DNA of 48,597 nt from Flavobacteriaceae bacterium (GTDB lineage Bacteria > Bacteroidota > Bacteroidia > Flavobacteriales > Flavobacteriaceae). A model generated the notes under the pieces. That model worked only from the letters and a program-made list of their open reading frames with translations. It had not been told where the DNA came from and did no database searches. The translations under genes were made by a program, and so were the position numbers. The stretch covers positions 1-48,597 of the forward strand of contig CANHRI010000014.1 of assembly GCA_947463515.1 (NCBI GenBank), in the 5' to 3' direction. Below, piece after piece: positions 1 through 8,788 of this stretch. Each line of letters begins with the position of its first letter. Within the stretch, counting starts at the first letter, position 1.

Positions 1-3000
1 CCGCCAACCTGTCCAAATCCCAATACTTTGGCAGCATCGGCCGTTACATCAAATAGTGCTACTTTAGCGTGGACAAACCCTAATACCGCAACAACTTGGA
101 ATGTCATTGCGCTTCCTTGTGGTTCCCCAACACCAACAGCTGCTAATACAGGATTTACCGTAACTACCACTAACCCTCATGTATTTACAGGATTAACACC
201 TGATACTTGTTATGATTTATACGTACAAGCAGTTTGTCCCGCAGGTGACTTAAGTAACTGGGTTGGCCCAAGAACAATAACCACACAAATTGCACCTCCA
301 CAATGTGGTGGAATATTTACCGACCTAGGAGGAGCGAATGCAAACTATGCGAACGGAACAGATAATACGGTTATTATTTGTCCTCCAACAGGATCAAACC
401 AGGTAGTTACGGTTACGTTTACCGAATTCAACACCGAAGCCAACTGGGATGGATTATATGTATTTGACGGACCAGACATCAACGCACCTCAAATTGCAAG
501 TGGAAATGGTGCAGGTAATGTACCTGGTGGCTTACCCGGTTCTTTCTGGGGTAACTTAACAGGCGCGAATTTACCGGGTCCTTTTACTGCTTCAACTGTT
601 GATGGATGTTTAACGTTCCGTTTCCGTAGTGATGCCTCAGTAAATGCGCCTGGATGGGTAGCAAATGTGACTTGTGAACAAGCGCCAGCGTGCCCAAGAC
701 CCGTGAGTTTGAATATTCAACAAGCAACTCAAAACTCCGTACAATTGGCATGGACCGAACAAGGAACTGCTACACAGTGGGAGATTTTCATTGTTCCGCT
801 AGGTGGCTTACCTCCATCGGGTACATCCATTGGTATTTTAACGACTAATAATCCATATACCCTTACAAACTTACCCGCGGGAACAGCGTATACCTTCTAT
901 GTACGTTCGATTTGTAATGCACAAGGCGAAACCAGTACTTGGTCGCAGCCATTTACTTTTGGTACATTACCTGTAAATGACGAGTGTACTACTGCTTCTT
1001 TTGCGGTAGTAAATCAAAACTTAAACTGTGTACAAACAACGCCAGGTACATTGATTGGAGCTACAGCCTCTGCGCCAGCAGTGAACTGTCCTCCTGGGGT
1101 TGCCAACGATGATGTATGGTATACATTTACAGCGACTGCTCCAACTCACATTGTATCATTTAACAACGTTCTTCCTGCAGGTACGGATTTGGACTATGCT
1201 ATTTTCACGGGAAATAATTGCGGTAACTTAACCCAATTAAACTGTAACAGTGCCGATGATTTAGTGCCAGGAACCACGTATTATATTCGTATTTATTCGG
1301 CTTCTGCTAACCCTCAGTATGTAACATTTGACTTGTGTATTGGTACGTTACCCTGTACTGAAGCACCTGCATTCTGTACGGGTCAGACTATTACTTATGC
1401 CAACTCAACCAATGTTCCAAGTTTAGGACAGATTGGATGTTTGTTTACATCTCCTAACCCTGCTTTCTTCTTCTTACAAGTAAATCAAGCAGGACCATTG
1501 AGCTATTTGATTACTCAAGTAGATAACAATGGTGTAGGACGTGATGTGGATTATGTGGCATGGGGACCATTTACTGATTTAAGTTCTGCTTGTATTGGAG
1601 TGCCTGCGAATCCATTGGCAGGTCAGTTACCAGCGCTTACCCCAGCTCAAGGTTGTAATGGAAACTTACACGCCTGTAGTTATTCGGCAGCACCTCAAGA
1701 GATTATGTGTATTCCAAATGCACAATTGTGTGAGGTATATGTAATTATGATTACTAACTTCTCTAATCAACCTGGAACGGTGACGTTTACACAAACGAAT
1801 ACAAATGGAGGTACTACGGCATGTTTTCCAATTAATATTTTCAATTATAGTTCAACATTCTATTGTCAAAACGATGCTGATCCAACCCCCGTATTAGCCC
1901 CTGGTGCCACCGCTGGAACCTATACGGCGACACCTGCTGGCATTGTAATCGATTCAGTTACAGGAACCATTGATTTATCAGCTAGTACTCCAGGAGCATA
2001 TGTAATTACAGCTACAACGGCAACTACTATTGGTGGTACTTGTAATTCTATTCCATTCATCACAACATCTAGAACGGTAATTATCACTGCACCTGCTGAT
2101 GCTACAATTTCGTATCCCGCAGCTGCGTATTGTAATTCTAATTTTGACCCAGTTGTAGCTACAATCACTGGAACACCTGGAGGTAACTACTCAGCAACTC
2201 CTTCTGGTTTGAATATTAATGCAATCAATGGAAATATCATTCCTGGTGCAAGTACGCCTGGCACTTATACAGTGTCGTATACTATTCCAGCATCGGGAGG
2301 TTGTGATCCATTTACAACTACTACCACAATTACCATTCAGCCCACCCCTGTTATTCCTTTCATTGCAAACGTTACGCAGTGTGGTGATTATACCTTACCT
2401 ACACTTACGGTTGGTAATTACTTCTCTGAACCTGGTGGTACCGGAACAACTTACAACGCGGGTGATGTGATTTCGGCCTCGCAAACCATGTATGTGTTTG
2501 CTGCCTCAGGAACTACACCCAACTGTATCAGTGAGCGTAGTTTTACGATTACGATAACGCAGCCTGTTGATCCCACCTTTGCTCCTATTAATAGTATCTG
2601 TCAAGGAGCGACAGCACCAGTGCTACCTACGACTTCATTAAACAATATTGAAGGAACGTGGAACCCTGCAACCATTGACACTTCTACATTAGGCAGCACC
2701 AACTATGTGTTTACCCCGAATGCAGGTCAGTGTGGAAATCCAGTAACGGTCTCCATTTTAATTTCTACACCGATTACGCCCACTTTTGATCCGATTACAG
2801 CATGTCAAGGACAAACAGGGCCTACTTTACCAACCACATCAACCAACAATGTGGCGGGAACTTGGAATCCAGCGACTATTGATACTACTGTTGCAGGTAC
2901 GTTTGATTATGTGTTTACACCTTCAACGGGTAACTGTTCAATACCAGTAACAATTCAGGTGACGCTCACTCCTCCAGCTACAACGCCTACTTTTGACCCA

Positions 3001-4722
3001 ATCCCAGCGATTTGTCAAGATTTAGCTGCACCAGCGTTACCAACTACTTCCTTAAATGGAATTATCGGTACTTGGAACCCTGCAACTATCAGTACGACTG
3101 TAGTGGGTACATTTACCTACACATTTACTCCTAATCCAGGGCAATGTGCTACGAGTACTACTTTGGATGTTGTGATCAATGCGCCTTCGATTGTTCCTTC
3201 TTTTGAACCTATAGCACCGATTTGTCAAGGGTTAACACCTGGAACTCTTCCAGCTGCTGATGCGAATGGAATTACGGGAACTTGGAATCCAACAACGATT
3301 GATACCAGTGTTGTAGGTACATTTACGTACACATTTACACCAAACCCAGGTCAATGTGCAACGGTTACAACCTTGGATGTAGTGATAAACACGCCTTCGA
3401 TTGTTCCTTCATTTGAACCTATAGCACCGATTTGTCAAGGGTTAACACCTGGTACTCTTCCAGCTGCTGATGCGAATGGTATTACGGGTGCTTGGAATCC
3501 AACAACGATTGATACCAGTGTTGTAGGTACATTTACGTACACATTTACACCAAATGCAGCGCAATGTGCAGTGCCGACGACACTTCAAGTTACGATTACT
3601 GCACCTTCAATTGTTCCTACATTTACTGCTATTGCACCTTTGTGTCAAAATAGTTCCGCACCAGCGTTACCAACTACCTCCGATAACGGTATTTCAGGAA
3701 CATGGTCAGCAGCTATTGATACATCGGTTGTGGGCGCACAAACGGTAACCTTTACACCTACTGCAGGTCAATGTGCTGTAAGTTCGACGCTAACGGTCTC
3801 GATTACTGCTCCAACTGTGCCAACTTTTGCAGCTATTGCTCCTTTGTGTACTAGTAGTGCTTCTATTACCTTACCGACACAATCCACCAATGGGGTGAAC
3901 GGTACTTGGAATCCGGTTACGATATCCACTACAACAGCGGGTACATTTACTTCCAACTTTACACCCGATGCAGGACAATGTGCTACAACAGCTTCAATTA
4001 CGGTCACTGTAGTGGCAACTCCTGATGTATTGCCAATCAACGACGTGTTTGCTTGTGATTCATATACACTTCCTGCTTTGACCGTAGGAAACTACTTTAC
4101 AGGTCTAAATGGCACAGGTACGCAGTTGAATGCAGGTGCTGTTGTCAGTGCAAGTTCAACCCTTTATGTTTTCGCACAGAATGGAATTTGTACCGACCAA
4201 GAAAGTTTTGACATCACCATTACTCCTGCTCCAACCTTTGCTATTGAAGGAGGATGTGAAGGCAGTGTTTATGTTTTGGAAGTTGTTTCTGGTAATTTTG
4301 GAAATGCAACCTATACATGGACGAATGCTTCAGGAGCTACTGTAGGAACAGGTGCTACCTTGAATGTAACAACTTCTGGAACCTATACGGTAAACGTAAC
4401 CGTAGGAAATGGAACAACATCTTGTACGACAACACAATCCTTTACCGCAAACGAAATTACATGTGCTATCCCAAGAGGTATCTCACCAAACGGCGATGGT
4501 TTGAATGACAGCTTTGACCTTACGGGATTGAATGTAAAACAATTGAGCATTTACAACCGTTACGGTACTAAAGTATACTCTCGTTCTAACTACACCAACC
4601 AATGGAGTGGTCAGTCGGATAACGAAAATGAACTTCCTGATGGTACCTACTATTACGTGATTGAGCGTGATGGTGTAGCGACCAAAACAGGATGGGTATA
4701 TGTAAATCGTGAAGTGAAATAA
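1..4722 (+). CDS. Giant secreted repeat protein with gliding-type T9SS C-terminal domain (5' end outside window)
   Basis: The frame is open from base 1, so at least 1573 C-terminal residues are present and the start lies upstream; the TTG at 28 is only an internal codon. In order I see a fibronectin-III-like domain (to about 290), a CUB-like domain (about 300-690), a second Fn3 domain (about 700-970), PPC-like domains (about 975-1800), Ig-like modules, and seven Cys-containing repeats of about 70 residues (about 2570-4015) built on PTF-x2-I-x3-CQ and GTWNP-x-TI motifs. Two related modules containing TVGNYF flank the seven repeats. The end (about 4470-4722) has SPNGDGLND, IYNRYG and PDGTYYY, typical of the CHU_C / gliding motility-associated CTD, a type B T9SS sorting signal. 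Inference: exported by the type IX system and displayed or released as an adhesin. The family is certain, the ligand unknown. A terminator follows directly. Confidence 0.93.
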   Translation, partial: PPTCPNPNTLAASAVTSNSATLAWTNPNTATTWNVIALPCGSPTPTAANTGFTVTTTNPHVFTGLTPDTCYDLYVQAVCPAGDLSNWVGPRTITTQIAPPQCGGIFTDLGGANANYANGTDNTVIICPPTGSNQVVTVTFTEFNTEANWDGLYVFDGPDINAPQIASGNGAGNVPGGLPGSFWGNLTGANLPGPFTASTVDGCLTFRFRSDASVNAPGWVANVTCEQAPACPRPVSLNIQQATQNSVQLAWTEQGTATQWEIFIVPLGGLPPSGTSIGILTTNNPYTLTNLPAGTAYTFYVRSICNAQGETSTWSQPFTFGTLPVNDECTTASFAVVNQNLNCVQTTPGTLIGATASAPAVNCPPGVANDDVWYTFTATAPTHIVSFNNVLPAGTDLDYAIFTGNNCGNLTQLNCNSADDLVPGTTYYIRIYSASANPQYVTFDLCIGTLPCTEAPAFCTGQTITYANSTNVPSLGQIGCLFTSPNPAFFFLQVNQAGPLSYLITQVDNNGVGRDVDYVAWGPFTDLSSACIGVPANPLAGQLPALTPAQGCNGNLHACSYSAAPQEIMCIPNAQLCEVYVIMITNFSNQPGTVTFTQTNTNGGTTACFPINIFNYSSTFYCQNDADPTPVLAPGATAGTYTATPAGIVIDSVTGTIDLSASTPGAYVITATTATTIGGTCNSIPFITTSRTVIITAPADATISYPAAAYCNSNFDPVVATITGTPGGNYSATPSGLNINAINGNIIPGASTPGTYTVSYTIPASGGCDPFTTTTTITIQPTPVIPFIANVTQCGDYTLPTLTVGNYFSEPGGTGTTYNAGDVISASQTMYVFAASGTTPNCISERSFTITITQPVDPTFAPINSICQGATAPVLPTTSLNNIEGTWNPATIDTSTLGSTNYVFTPNAGQCGNPVTVSILISTPITPTFDPITACQGQTGPTLPTTSTNNVAGTWNPATIDTTVAGTFDYVFTPSTGNCSIPVTIQVTLTPPATTPTFDPIPAICQDLAAPALPTTSLNGIIGTWNPATISTTVVGTFTYTFTPNPGQCATSTTLDVVINAPSIVPSFEPIAPICQGLTPGTLPAADANGITGTWNPTTIDTSVVGTFTYTFTPNPGQCATVTTLDVVINTPSIVPSFEPIAPICQGLTPGTLPAADANGITGAWNPTTIDTSVVGTFTYTFTPNAAQCAVPTTLQVTITAPSIVPTFTAIAPLCQNSSAPALPTTSDNGISGTWSAAIDTSVVGAQTVTFTPTAGQCAVSSTLTVSITAPTVPTFAAIAPLCTSSASITLPTQSTNGVNGTWNPVTISTTTAGTFTSNFTPDAGQCATTASITVTVVATPDVLPINDVFACDSYTLPALTVGNYFTGLNGTGTQLNAGAVVSASSTLYVFAQNGICTDQESFDITITPAPTFAIEGGCEGSVYVLEVVSGNFGNATYTWTNASGATVGTGATLNVTTSGTYTVNVTVGNGTTSCTTTQSFTANEITCAIPRGISPNGDGLNDSFDLTGLNVKQLSIYNRYGTKVYSRSNYTNQWSGQSDNENELPDGTYYYVIERDGVATKTGWVYVNREVK

Positions 4723-4737
4723 TTCGATTTACACCTT

Positions 4738-4773
4738 AAAAAAAAGGAGATTCGTAAAGAATCTCCTTTTTTT
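4738..4773 (+). terminator. Rho-independent terminator after the giant surface protein
   Basis: A 13-bp perfect stem (4741-4753 with 4759-4771) around a 5-base loop, GGAGATTC/GAATCTCC at its core, ends in a T run. It begins 16 bases after the stop codon at 4722. The remaining bases up to 4929 show no gene or repeat I can support. Confidence 0.9.
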
Positions 4774-4929
4774 ATACAATTACTTTGCGTCAGGGACATA
4801 CCGACAGGTAGGTAGGTGAATACGGAAATTCCGATAATAGAGAAACGGAAGTAAAGGAATTACAGCAAAAAGTACAACCCCGTAATACTTTAAATTCTAG
4901 AAAAAGGATTCCCCTTTAGGGTCAACGCC

Positions 4930-5259
4930 CTACGCATACAATGCCATGGCTTCTAAAAGCACCGCTTCCAATACACTTTGATCTAGGGTTTCGACAGTTG
5001 TAAATTGTAGCGATTTGACCATAGTACGATCAGTACCCACCAAGAACTCTTGATGTGTTTTCAATTGAAAACCTCTATAAAATCCGAGGTCGACAAAGCC
5101 TTTTTTGTGGCTTGCATTGAGGTAACAAAAGGGTTTATCGTAGTAATAATAAAAAGGAATAGCATAGCGATAGCGCAATTCAACGGTGGGAATAACCGCT
5201 TCAATTGTCGCCATACAATGCATCAAAACCGCCTGAAAAGCTTCGGATTGACGCATCAC
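4930..5259 (-). CDS. DUF1801 (YdhG-like) protein, start codon apparently altered
   Basis: A small cytoplasmic protein of about 110 residues with the DUF1801 pattern: a helical N-terminus, IPFYYYYDKPFCYLN, and SHKKGFVDLGF. The biochemical role of the family is not established. The listed start is a GTG at 5259, followed at once by ATG at 5256. However, the same frame stays open upstream and encodes THPAHDYV, which matches the N-terminal pattern of related proteins as I recall it. The natural start would be at 5280, where the codon is ACG, in the arrangement TAACG overlapping the stop of the upstream peptidase; a normal coupled start would read TAATG. So either an ACG start is used, the protein is shortened to GTG/ATG, or a point mutation has damaged initiation. 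It is the second gene of a two-gene minus-strand unit behind the M28 peptidase. Confidence 0.8.
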   Translation of the reverse strand: MMRQSEAFQAVLMHCMATIEAVIPTVELRYRYAIPFYYYYDKPFCYLNASHKKGFVDLGFYRGFQLKTHQEFLVGTDRTMVKSLQFTTVETLDQSVLEAVLLEAMALYA

Positions 5260-5279
5260 ATAATCATGAGCAGGATGCG

Positions 5280-6650
5280 TTAGCGAATGCCGTATTGATC
5301 AAACAAATACACCAAAGAAGCCATAGCGGCAGCTCCTAACTCTAATTCACGTTTGTTCACGGCATCAAAGGTATCGTTGGCGGCATGATGGTGGTCAAAA
5401 TAGCGTTGCGAATCGGGTTGCAATCCCGCTTTGACTATTTTGGGGGACTGAAGGGGACCGATATCGACTCCTGAATGCCCTTGACGAAATAAATGCAACA
5501 GGTAAGGCTCAAACAAGGGTTTCCATTTTTGCACTTGCTCCATATTGGCAGCATCTATTTCAAACGAAAACCCGCGTGGCGCAAATCCTCCCGCATCACT
5601 CTCCAAAGCAAAAATATGTTGCTCGCCCAACCGTTTGGATTCGGCTTCGTATTCTAGCCCTCCTTTCACTCCATTTTCTTCATTCATAAATAAAACCGCA
5701 CGGATAGTGTGTTTCGGACGGTATCCAAGACGCTTGAACAGTGCCAATACTTCCATACTTTGTACACAGCCAGCACCGTCATCATGCGAACCATCTCCCA
5801 AGTCCCACGAGTCCAAATGCCCACCGACCAAAATAATTTTATCCGGAAAGGTTGTCCCTTTAATCTCTCCAACTACATTATGTGAGAGAACTTCCCCAAA
5901 ATAGCGGCAGGTTTGACGAAAATAGATTTTTGCATTGGGATGGGTTTGCAAGGCTTCACTCAACGCATTCGCATCCAAGGTACTCACCGCCGCAGCCGGA
6001 ATGCGCTGCGACTCGGGCGTATCTCCATAATTGGTCATTCCCGTGTGAGGAAGATCGTCAAGGCGCAAATTCATAGAACGTACCAATACGCCTACGGCTC
6101 CCAACTTACCTGCTTCACGAGCCCCTGACGAACGTTGATCGACACAACCGCCATAAGCGCGGAAGGTTTCAACATGCTCAGGATCCATGGGACGGTTGAA
6201 AAAAACGATTTTTCCGCGAACTTTCTCCGCGCCCAAGACTTTCAATTCGTCCAGCGATTTGACTTCAATGACCTCGGCTTCTAACCCGTTCTTAGGGGTG
6301 GCCACCGACATTCCTAAGGCACAAATAGTCAGGTCTAAACGCTTTTTTCCCAGTTGTAAATACGCAACTTCCTTCTCCCCTCGCTCCCATTTGGGTACCA
6401 TCACCTCTTGTAAATAAACGCGATCGAGTCCCAACTGCTCCAATTGTGCTTTAGTATACGCCACTCCTTTGGCAGCCCCATCCGAACCTGATAAACGCGC
6501 ACCAATGGAATTAGACAAATGCTCCAACCAAGGATAACACTGCCCTTGCGTGAGCGCTGAACGGTGAATTCGATCGAGCATTTGCGCATCAGATTGCGCA
6601 AAAAAAGATTGAAAAGCGACTAAAAGGGTCAGTGAAAGTCCGTATTTCAT
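5280..6650 (-). CDS. M28 family metallopeptidase, carboxypeptidase Q-like, secreted
   Basis: 456 residues. The N-terminal 18-19 residues form a hydrophobic signal peptide ending FFAQ. A PA-domain-like insertion covers roughly 115-245, and the M28 zinc peptidase core follows. Metal ligands can be read: H278 (GGHLDSWD), D290 in GSHDDGAG, the NEENG motif (E324/E325), D352 in ESDAGG and the His cluster 420-422 (FDHHH). The SWDxGDGxHDDGAG signature is that of the plasma glutamate carboxypeptidase / carboxypeptidase Q branch, which releases N-terminal residues or cleaves dipeptides. Expected location is the periplasm or cell surface; no T9SS CTD is present. It is divergent from the 6737 gene and overlaps the likely ACG start of the DUF1801 gene. 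The family is secure, the substrate unknown. Confidence 0.93.
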   Translation of the reverse strand: MKYGLSLTLLVAFQSFFAQSDAQMLDRIHRSALTQGQCYPWLEHLSNSIGARLSGSDGAAKGVAYTKAQLEQLGLDRVYLQEVMVPKWERGEKEVAYLQLGKKRLDLTICALGMSVATPKNGLEAEVIEVKSLDELKVLGAEKVRGKIVFFNRPMDPEHVETFRAYGGCVDQRSSGAREAGKLGAVGVLVRSMNLRLDDLPHTGMTNYGDTPESQRIPAAAVSTLDANALSEALQTHPNAKIYFRQTCRYFGEVLSHNVVGEIKGTTFPDKIILVGGHLDSWDLGDGSHDDGAGCVQSMEVLALFKRLGYRPKHTIRAVLFMNEENGVKGGLEYEAESKRLGEQHIFALESDAGGFAPRGFSFEIDAANMEQVQKWKPLFEPYLLHLFRQGHSGVDIGPLQSPKIVKAGLQPDSQRYFDHHHAANDTFDAVNKRELELGAAAMASLVYLFDQYGIR

Positions 6651-6712
6651 GAGAAATGTATTTTTCTCAAAAATAAACCAAAAATAGTTTGCCTAAAAAA
6701 TAAATATTTATT

Positions 6713-6731
6713 TACTTTGCATTTCAAAGTA
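6713..6731. promoter_or_regulatory. Palindromic operator, copy 1
   Basis: A perfect inverted repeat, TACTTTG-CATTT-CAAAGTA, ends five bases before the ATG at 6737. The same palindrome, with one changed base in the 5-nt spacer, recurs at 7705-7723. Identity continues through the following ACTTTTAT. The left arm overlaps where a TAnnTTTG-like -7 element would sit (TTACTTTG, one mismatch), so a bound protein would block RNA polymerase. The likely ligand is the wHTH regulator encoded at 7389. Confidence 0.75.
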
Positions 6732-6736
6732 CTTTT

Positions 6737-7369
6737 ATGGAGACGAATGATTATTTAAAAGACTTAAAGGATATCAAAGAAATGATGTCCAAATCCTCAC
6801 AAACCTTATCGTTAAGTGGCTTATCGGGAGTTTTGGCAGGATTGTATGCCTTGGCAGGCGCAGGATATGCCGATTACATATTGAGTGCCCATGAAGTAAC
6901 CGATTACACAGAATCTCGCGGAGAAATCACCTTTCCGATGGATGCATTGTCGTTACAATTGATCGGATTGGCGGCGGTAATTGTATTGGTATCAATTGTT
7001 ACAGGTATTGTTTTGAGTGCGAAAAAGGCAAAGAAAATGGGGGAAACGCTCTGGAACGCTTCGTCTCGACGACTGCTGATTAATTTCAGTATTCCATTGG
7101 TAACCGGTGGACTCTTGGTGCTTATTCTTCTCTTAAAAGGCTATTACGAATTGATAGCGCCTATGATGCTCTTGTTTTACGGAATGGGCTGTGTCAATGC
7201 GTCGAAATACACCTTCCGAGATGTGCGTTATTTGGGCATAACACAAATCGTATTGGGATTGATGGCGGCGTATTTCAACGATTCCGATTTGATCTTTTGG
7301 GCCCTTGGATTTGGCGTTTGCCACGTCCTCTACGGCGCCATGATGTATGTGAAATACGACCGAAATTAA
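6737..7369 (+). CDS. Six-TM membrane protein of unknown function
   Basis: 210 residues. The N-terminus (about 20 residues, MxTNDYLKDLKDIKEMM) is charged. It is followed by about six hydrophobic segments, near residues 25-48, 70-95, 110-132, 135-152, 160-176 and 182-205. I recognise no catalytic motif. The ATG lies five bases after a 19-bp palindrome and 19 bases separate its stop from the GTG of the wHTH regulator, so the two are probably co-transcribed. A membrane protein paired with a small winged-helix regulator suggests a sensor or anti-regulator role, but that is inference. The same palindrome precedes the Coq4-like gene downstream, which ties this gene to the creD group. Confidence 0.85.
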   Translation: METNDYLKDLKDIKEMMSKSSQTLSLSGLSGVLAGLYALAGAGYADYILSAHEVTDYTESRGEITFPMDALSLQLIGLAAVIVLVSIVTGIVLSAKKAKKMGETLWNASSRRLLINFSIPLVTGGLLVLILLLKGYYELIAPMMLLFYGMGCVNASKYTFRDVRYLGITQIVLGLMAAYFNDSDLIFWALGFGVCHVLYGAMMYVKYDRN

Positions 7370-7388
7370 TTGTAATTTTACCCCACTT

Positions 7389-7685
7389 GTGAAATCCCTT
7401 CTAGAAAATATCAACAAAGCCTTTGACCATCGCATACGACTGGGCATCATGTCGGTGCTAATGGTGAATGACCGTATGGACTTTAATACGTTGAAAGAAT
7501 TGCTCGGAGTAACCGATGGCAACTTGGCTTCGCATATCAAAGCTTTGGAAACCGAGGCCTACATACAAGTGGAAAAACAATTCATCGGTAAAAAACCCAA
7601 TACCCGCTATGGGGCCACAACGGCCGGAAAAACTGCCTTCAAAAACCATATTGAAGCCTTGGAAAAATTAATACAAAAGTCGTAA
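7389..7685 (+). CDS. Small winged-helix transcriptional regulator (HTH_34-like)
   Basis: 98 residues, nearly all a single winged-helix domain. There is a helix around FDHRIRLGIMSVLMV and a turn-helix at TLKELLGVTDGNLASHIKALE (about residues 35-56). A wing follows with IGKKPNTRYGATTAGKTAF. This is the layout of the PF13601-type regulators related to MarR/ArsR. The start is GTG at 7389. It lies 19 bases after the 6737 membrane gene and 46 bases before the next ATG. Two near-identical 19-bp palindromes, before 6737 and before 7732, are the natural candidates for its operators, which would make it an autoregulator and a regulator of the Coq4-like/creD operon. No ligand-binding domain or cysteine is visible, so the signal may come through protein contact. 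Confidence 0.9.
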   Translation: MKSLLENINKAFDHRIRLGIMSVLMVNDRMDFNTLKELLGVTDGNLASHIKALETEAYIQVEKQFIGKKPNTRYGATTAGKTAFKNHIEALEKLIQKS

Positions 7686-7704
7686 CACTATTTTTTTACA
7701 TCTA

Positions 7705-7723
7705 TACTTTGTATTTCAAAGTA
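7705..7723. promoter_or_regulatory. Palindromic operator, copy 2
   Basis: TACTTTG-TATTT-CAAAGTA, perfect arms, ending eight bases before the ATG at 7732. It differs from copy 1 (6713-6731) only at the first spacer base. The presence of a second copy just after the regulator gene indicates that the downstream four-gene unit has its own controlled promoter. Confidence 0.75.
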
Positions 7724-7731
7724 CTTTTATT

Positions 7732-8190
7732 ATGAGAGAGTTATTTATCGAATGGATGTACCGCACGGTGAAAGTACCCTACCAATGGATTTTTAAAGGA
7801 AATGAAGCATGGAATCTTTCGCTCCAAGAACTTTTACGGTTGCCCGAAGAAAGTTTGGGATTTCATCTAGGTTGTTTCCTTTGTCAGCATCATTTTGAAA
7901 TACAACCCACACTTGAAGAGCACGATATTTTTCATGTACTCACCCAAACAGGCGGAACCGTATGCGATGAAATCACCATGCAATTTTATCTATTAGGCAA
8001 CGGGAAACGGAGTCCATTTCTATTTTTAGTGATTGGTACAGGAGTGGTGTTTTATCCTTTTCACCTAGACCATTTTTACCAAAACTACCGCAAAGGAAAA
8101 CAGGCGCATCGATTTCATGACCTTAACTTTCTACCGCTCCTTCCCTATCCTATTGCCGACTTTCGAAAAACGTTCAACATTCAGCCATGA
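7732..8190 (+). CDS. Coq4-family protein
   Basis: 152 residues. The Coq4 signature HDxxH-x11-E is exact: H64-D65-I-F-H68, eleven residues, then E80, in the context HDIFHVL..GGTVCDE. Coq4 proteins bind a metal through this motif, and in eukaryotes they act in ubiquinone biosynthesis, on C1 of the ring. Flavobacteria make menaquinone, so a ubiquinone role is unlikely here and the substrate is unknown. No signal peptide or clear membrane helix is seen, apart from a hydrophobic strand around FLFLVIGTGVVFYPF. The ATG follows operator copy 2, and the stop overlaps the next gene in ATGA (8187-8190), so translation is probably coupled. Family assignment is confident, function open. Confidence 0.85.
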   Translation: MRELFIEWMYRTVKVPYQWIFKGNEAWNLSLQELLRLPEESLGFHLGCFLCQHHFEIQPTLEEHDIFHVLTQTGGTVCDEITMQFYLLGNGKRSPFLFLVIGTGVVFYPFHLDHFYQNYRKGKQAHRFHDLNFLPLLPYPIADFRKTFNIQP

Positions 8191-8483
8191 AAGCCTATAA
8201 CCTATACCAAAAAATCGCCTTGCTCACCTTTTGTGGCGAAACCCTCCTTTGTTATGGCTATGTGATCACCCGTCATGAAGTGGTTGTCTTCCTCGGATTT
8301 TTTTACACGCTTTTTGCCCTACTTATCCATGGTATGGCCCTCATCGCTCTTATTCACGAGGCAATATATGCACCCGAAAACCGTATGCAGCGTCTTAAAG
8401 ATTTTGGCATTTTAGTGCTCAATATCCCCGTAGTGGCCTGTTACCTTTTACTCTATTTTCTTATTCAAACACACACCCGATGA
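8187..8483 (+). CDS. Small membrane protein, paralogue of the next gene
   Basis: 98 residues with three hydrophobic segments (about 10-27, 33-57, 72-92). It starts inside the stop of the Coq4-like gene (ATGA) and its own stop overlaps the next start in the same way. It aligns with the following protein around a shared TRHE motif and the following FxGFxYxLxAL stretch, so the pair arose by tandem duplication. I do not recognise the family. Given the setting it may partner with CreD or the Coq4-like protein in the inner membrane; that is inference. Confidence 0.82.
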   Translation: MKAYNLYQKIALLTFCGETLLCYGYVITRHEVVVFLGFFYTLFALLIHGMALIALIHEAIYAPENRMQRLKDFGILVLNIPVVACYLLLYFLIQTHTR

Positions 8484-8785
8484 CCCGAAAACAATACCAA
8501 AGCGCTACCGGACAGCGCTCCACGCAAATTGCCATCGCTTCCTTTGTACTCGGAACGCTTTTACTGTTGGCTTTTTTAACCACAAGACATGAATATGTGC
8601 TCTTGGCCGGCTTTTACTATGTGCTGTTGGCCCTAACAACCAACCTTGTCGTGCTCGGCAACCTGCTTTACCAATGCGTTCGCTTACACAACCACAGGGA
8701 CTATTACGGGATCAAAATATTACTCGTATTGGCCAATCTCCCAATCGCCTTTGTATATCTAAAAATCATTATTAATTCCTTATAA
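8480..8785 (+). CDS. Small membrane protein, paralogue of the previous gene
   Basis: 101 residues with three hydrophobic segments (about 17-33, 38-62, 76-97) and a basic N-terminus. It overlaps the previous gene by four bases (ATGA) and ends three bases before the creD start. It shares the TRHE motif and following membrane helix with its neighbour. No known domain is recognised. Confidence 0.82.
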   Translation: MTRKQYQSATGQRSTQIAIASFVLGTLLLLAFLTTRHEYVLLAGFYYVLLALTTNLVVLGNLLYQCVRLHNHRDYYGIKILLVLANLPIAFVYLKIIINSL

Positions 8786-8788
8786 AAC

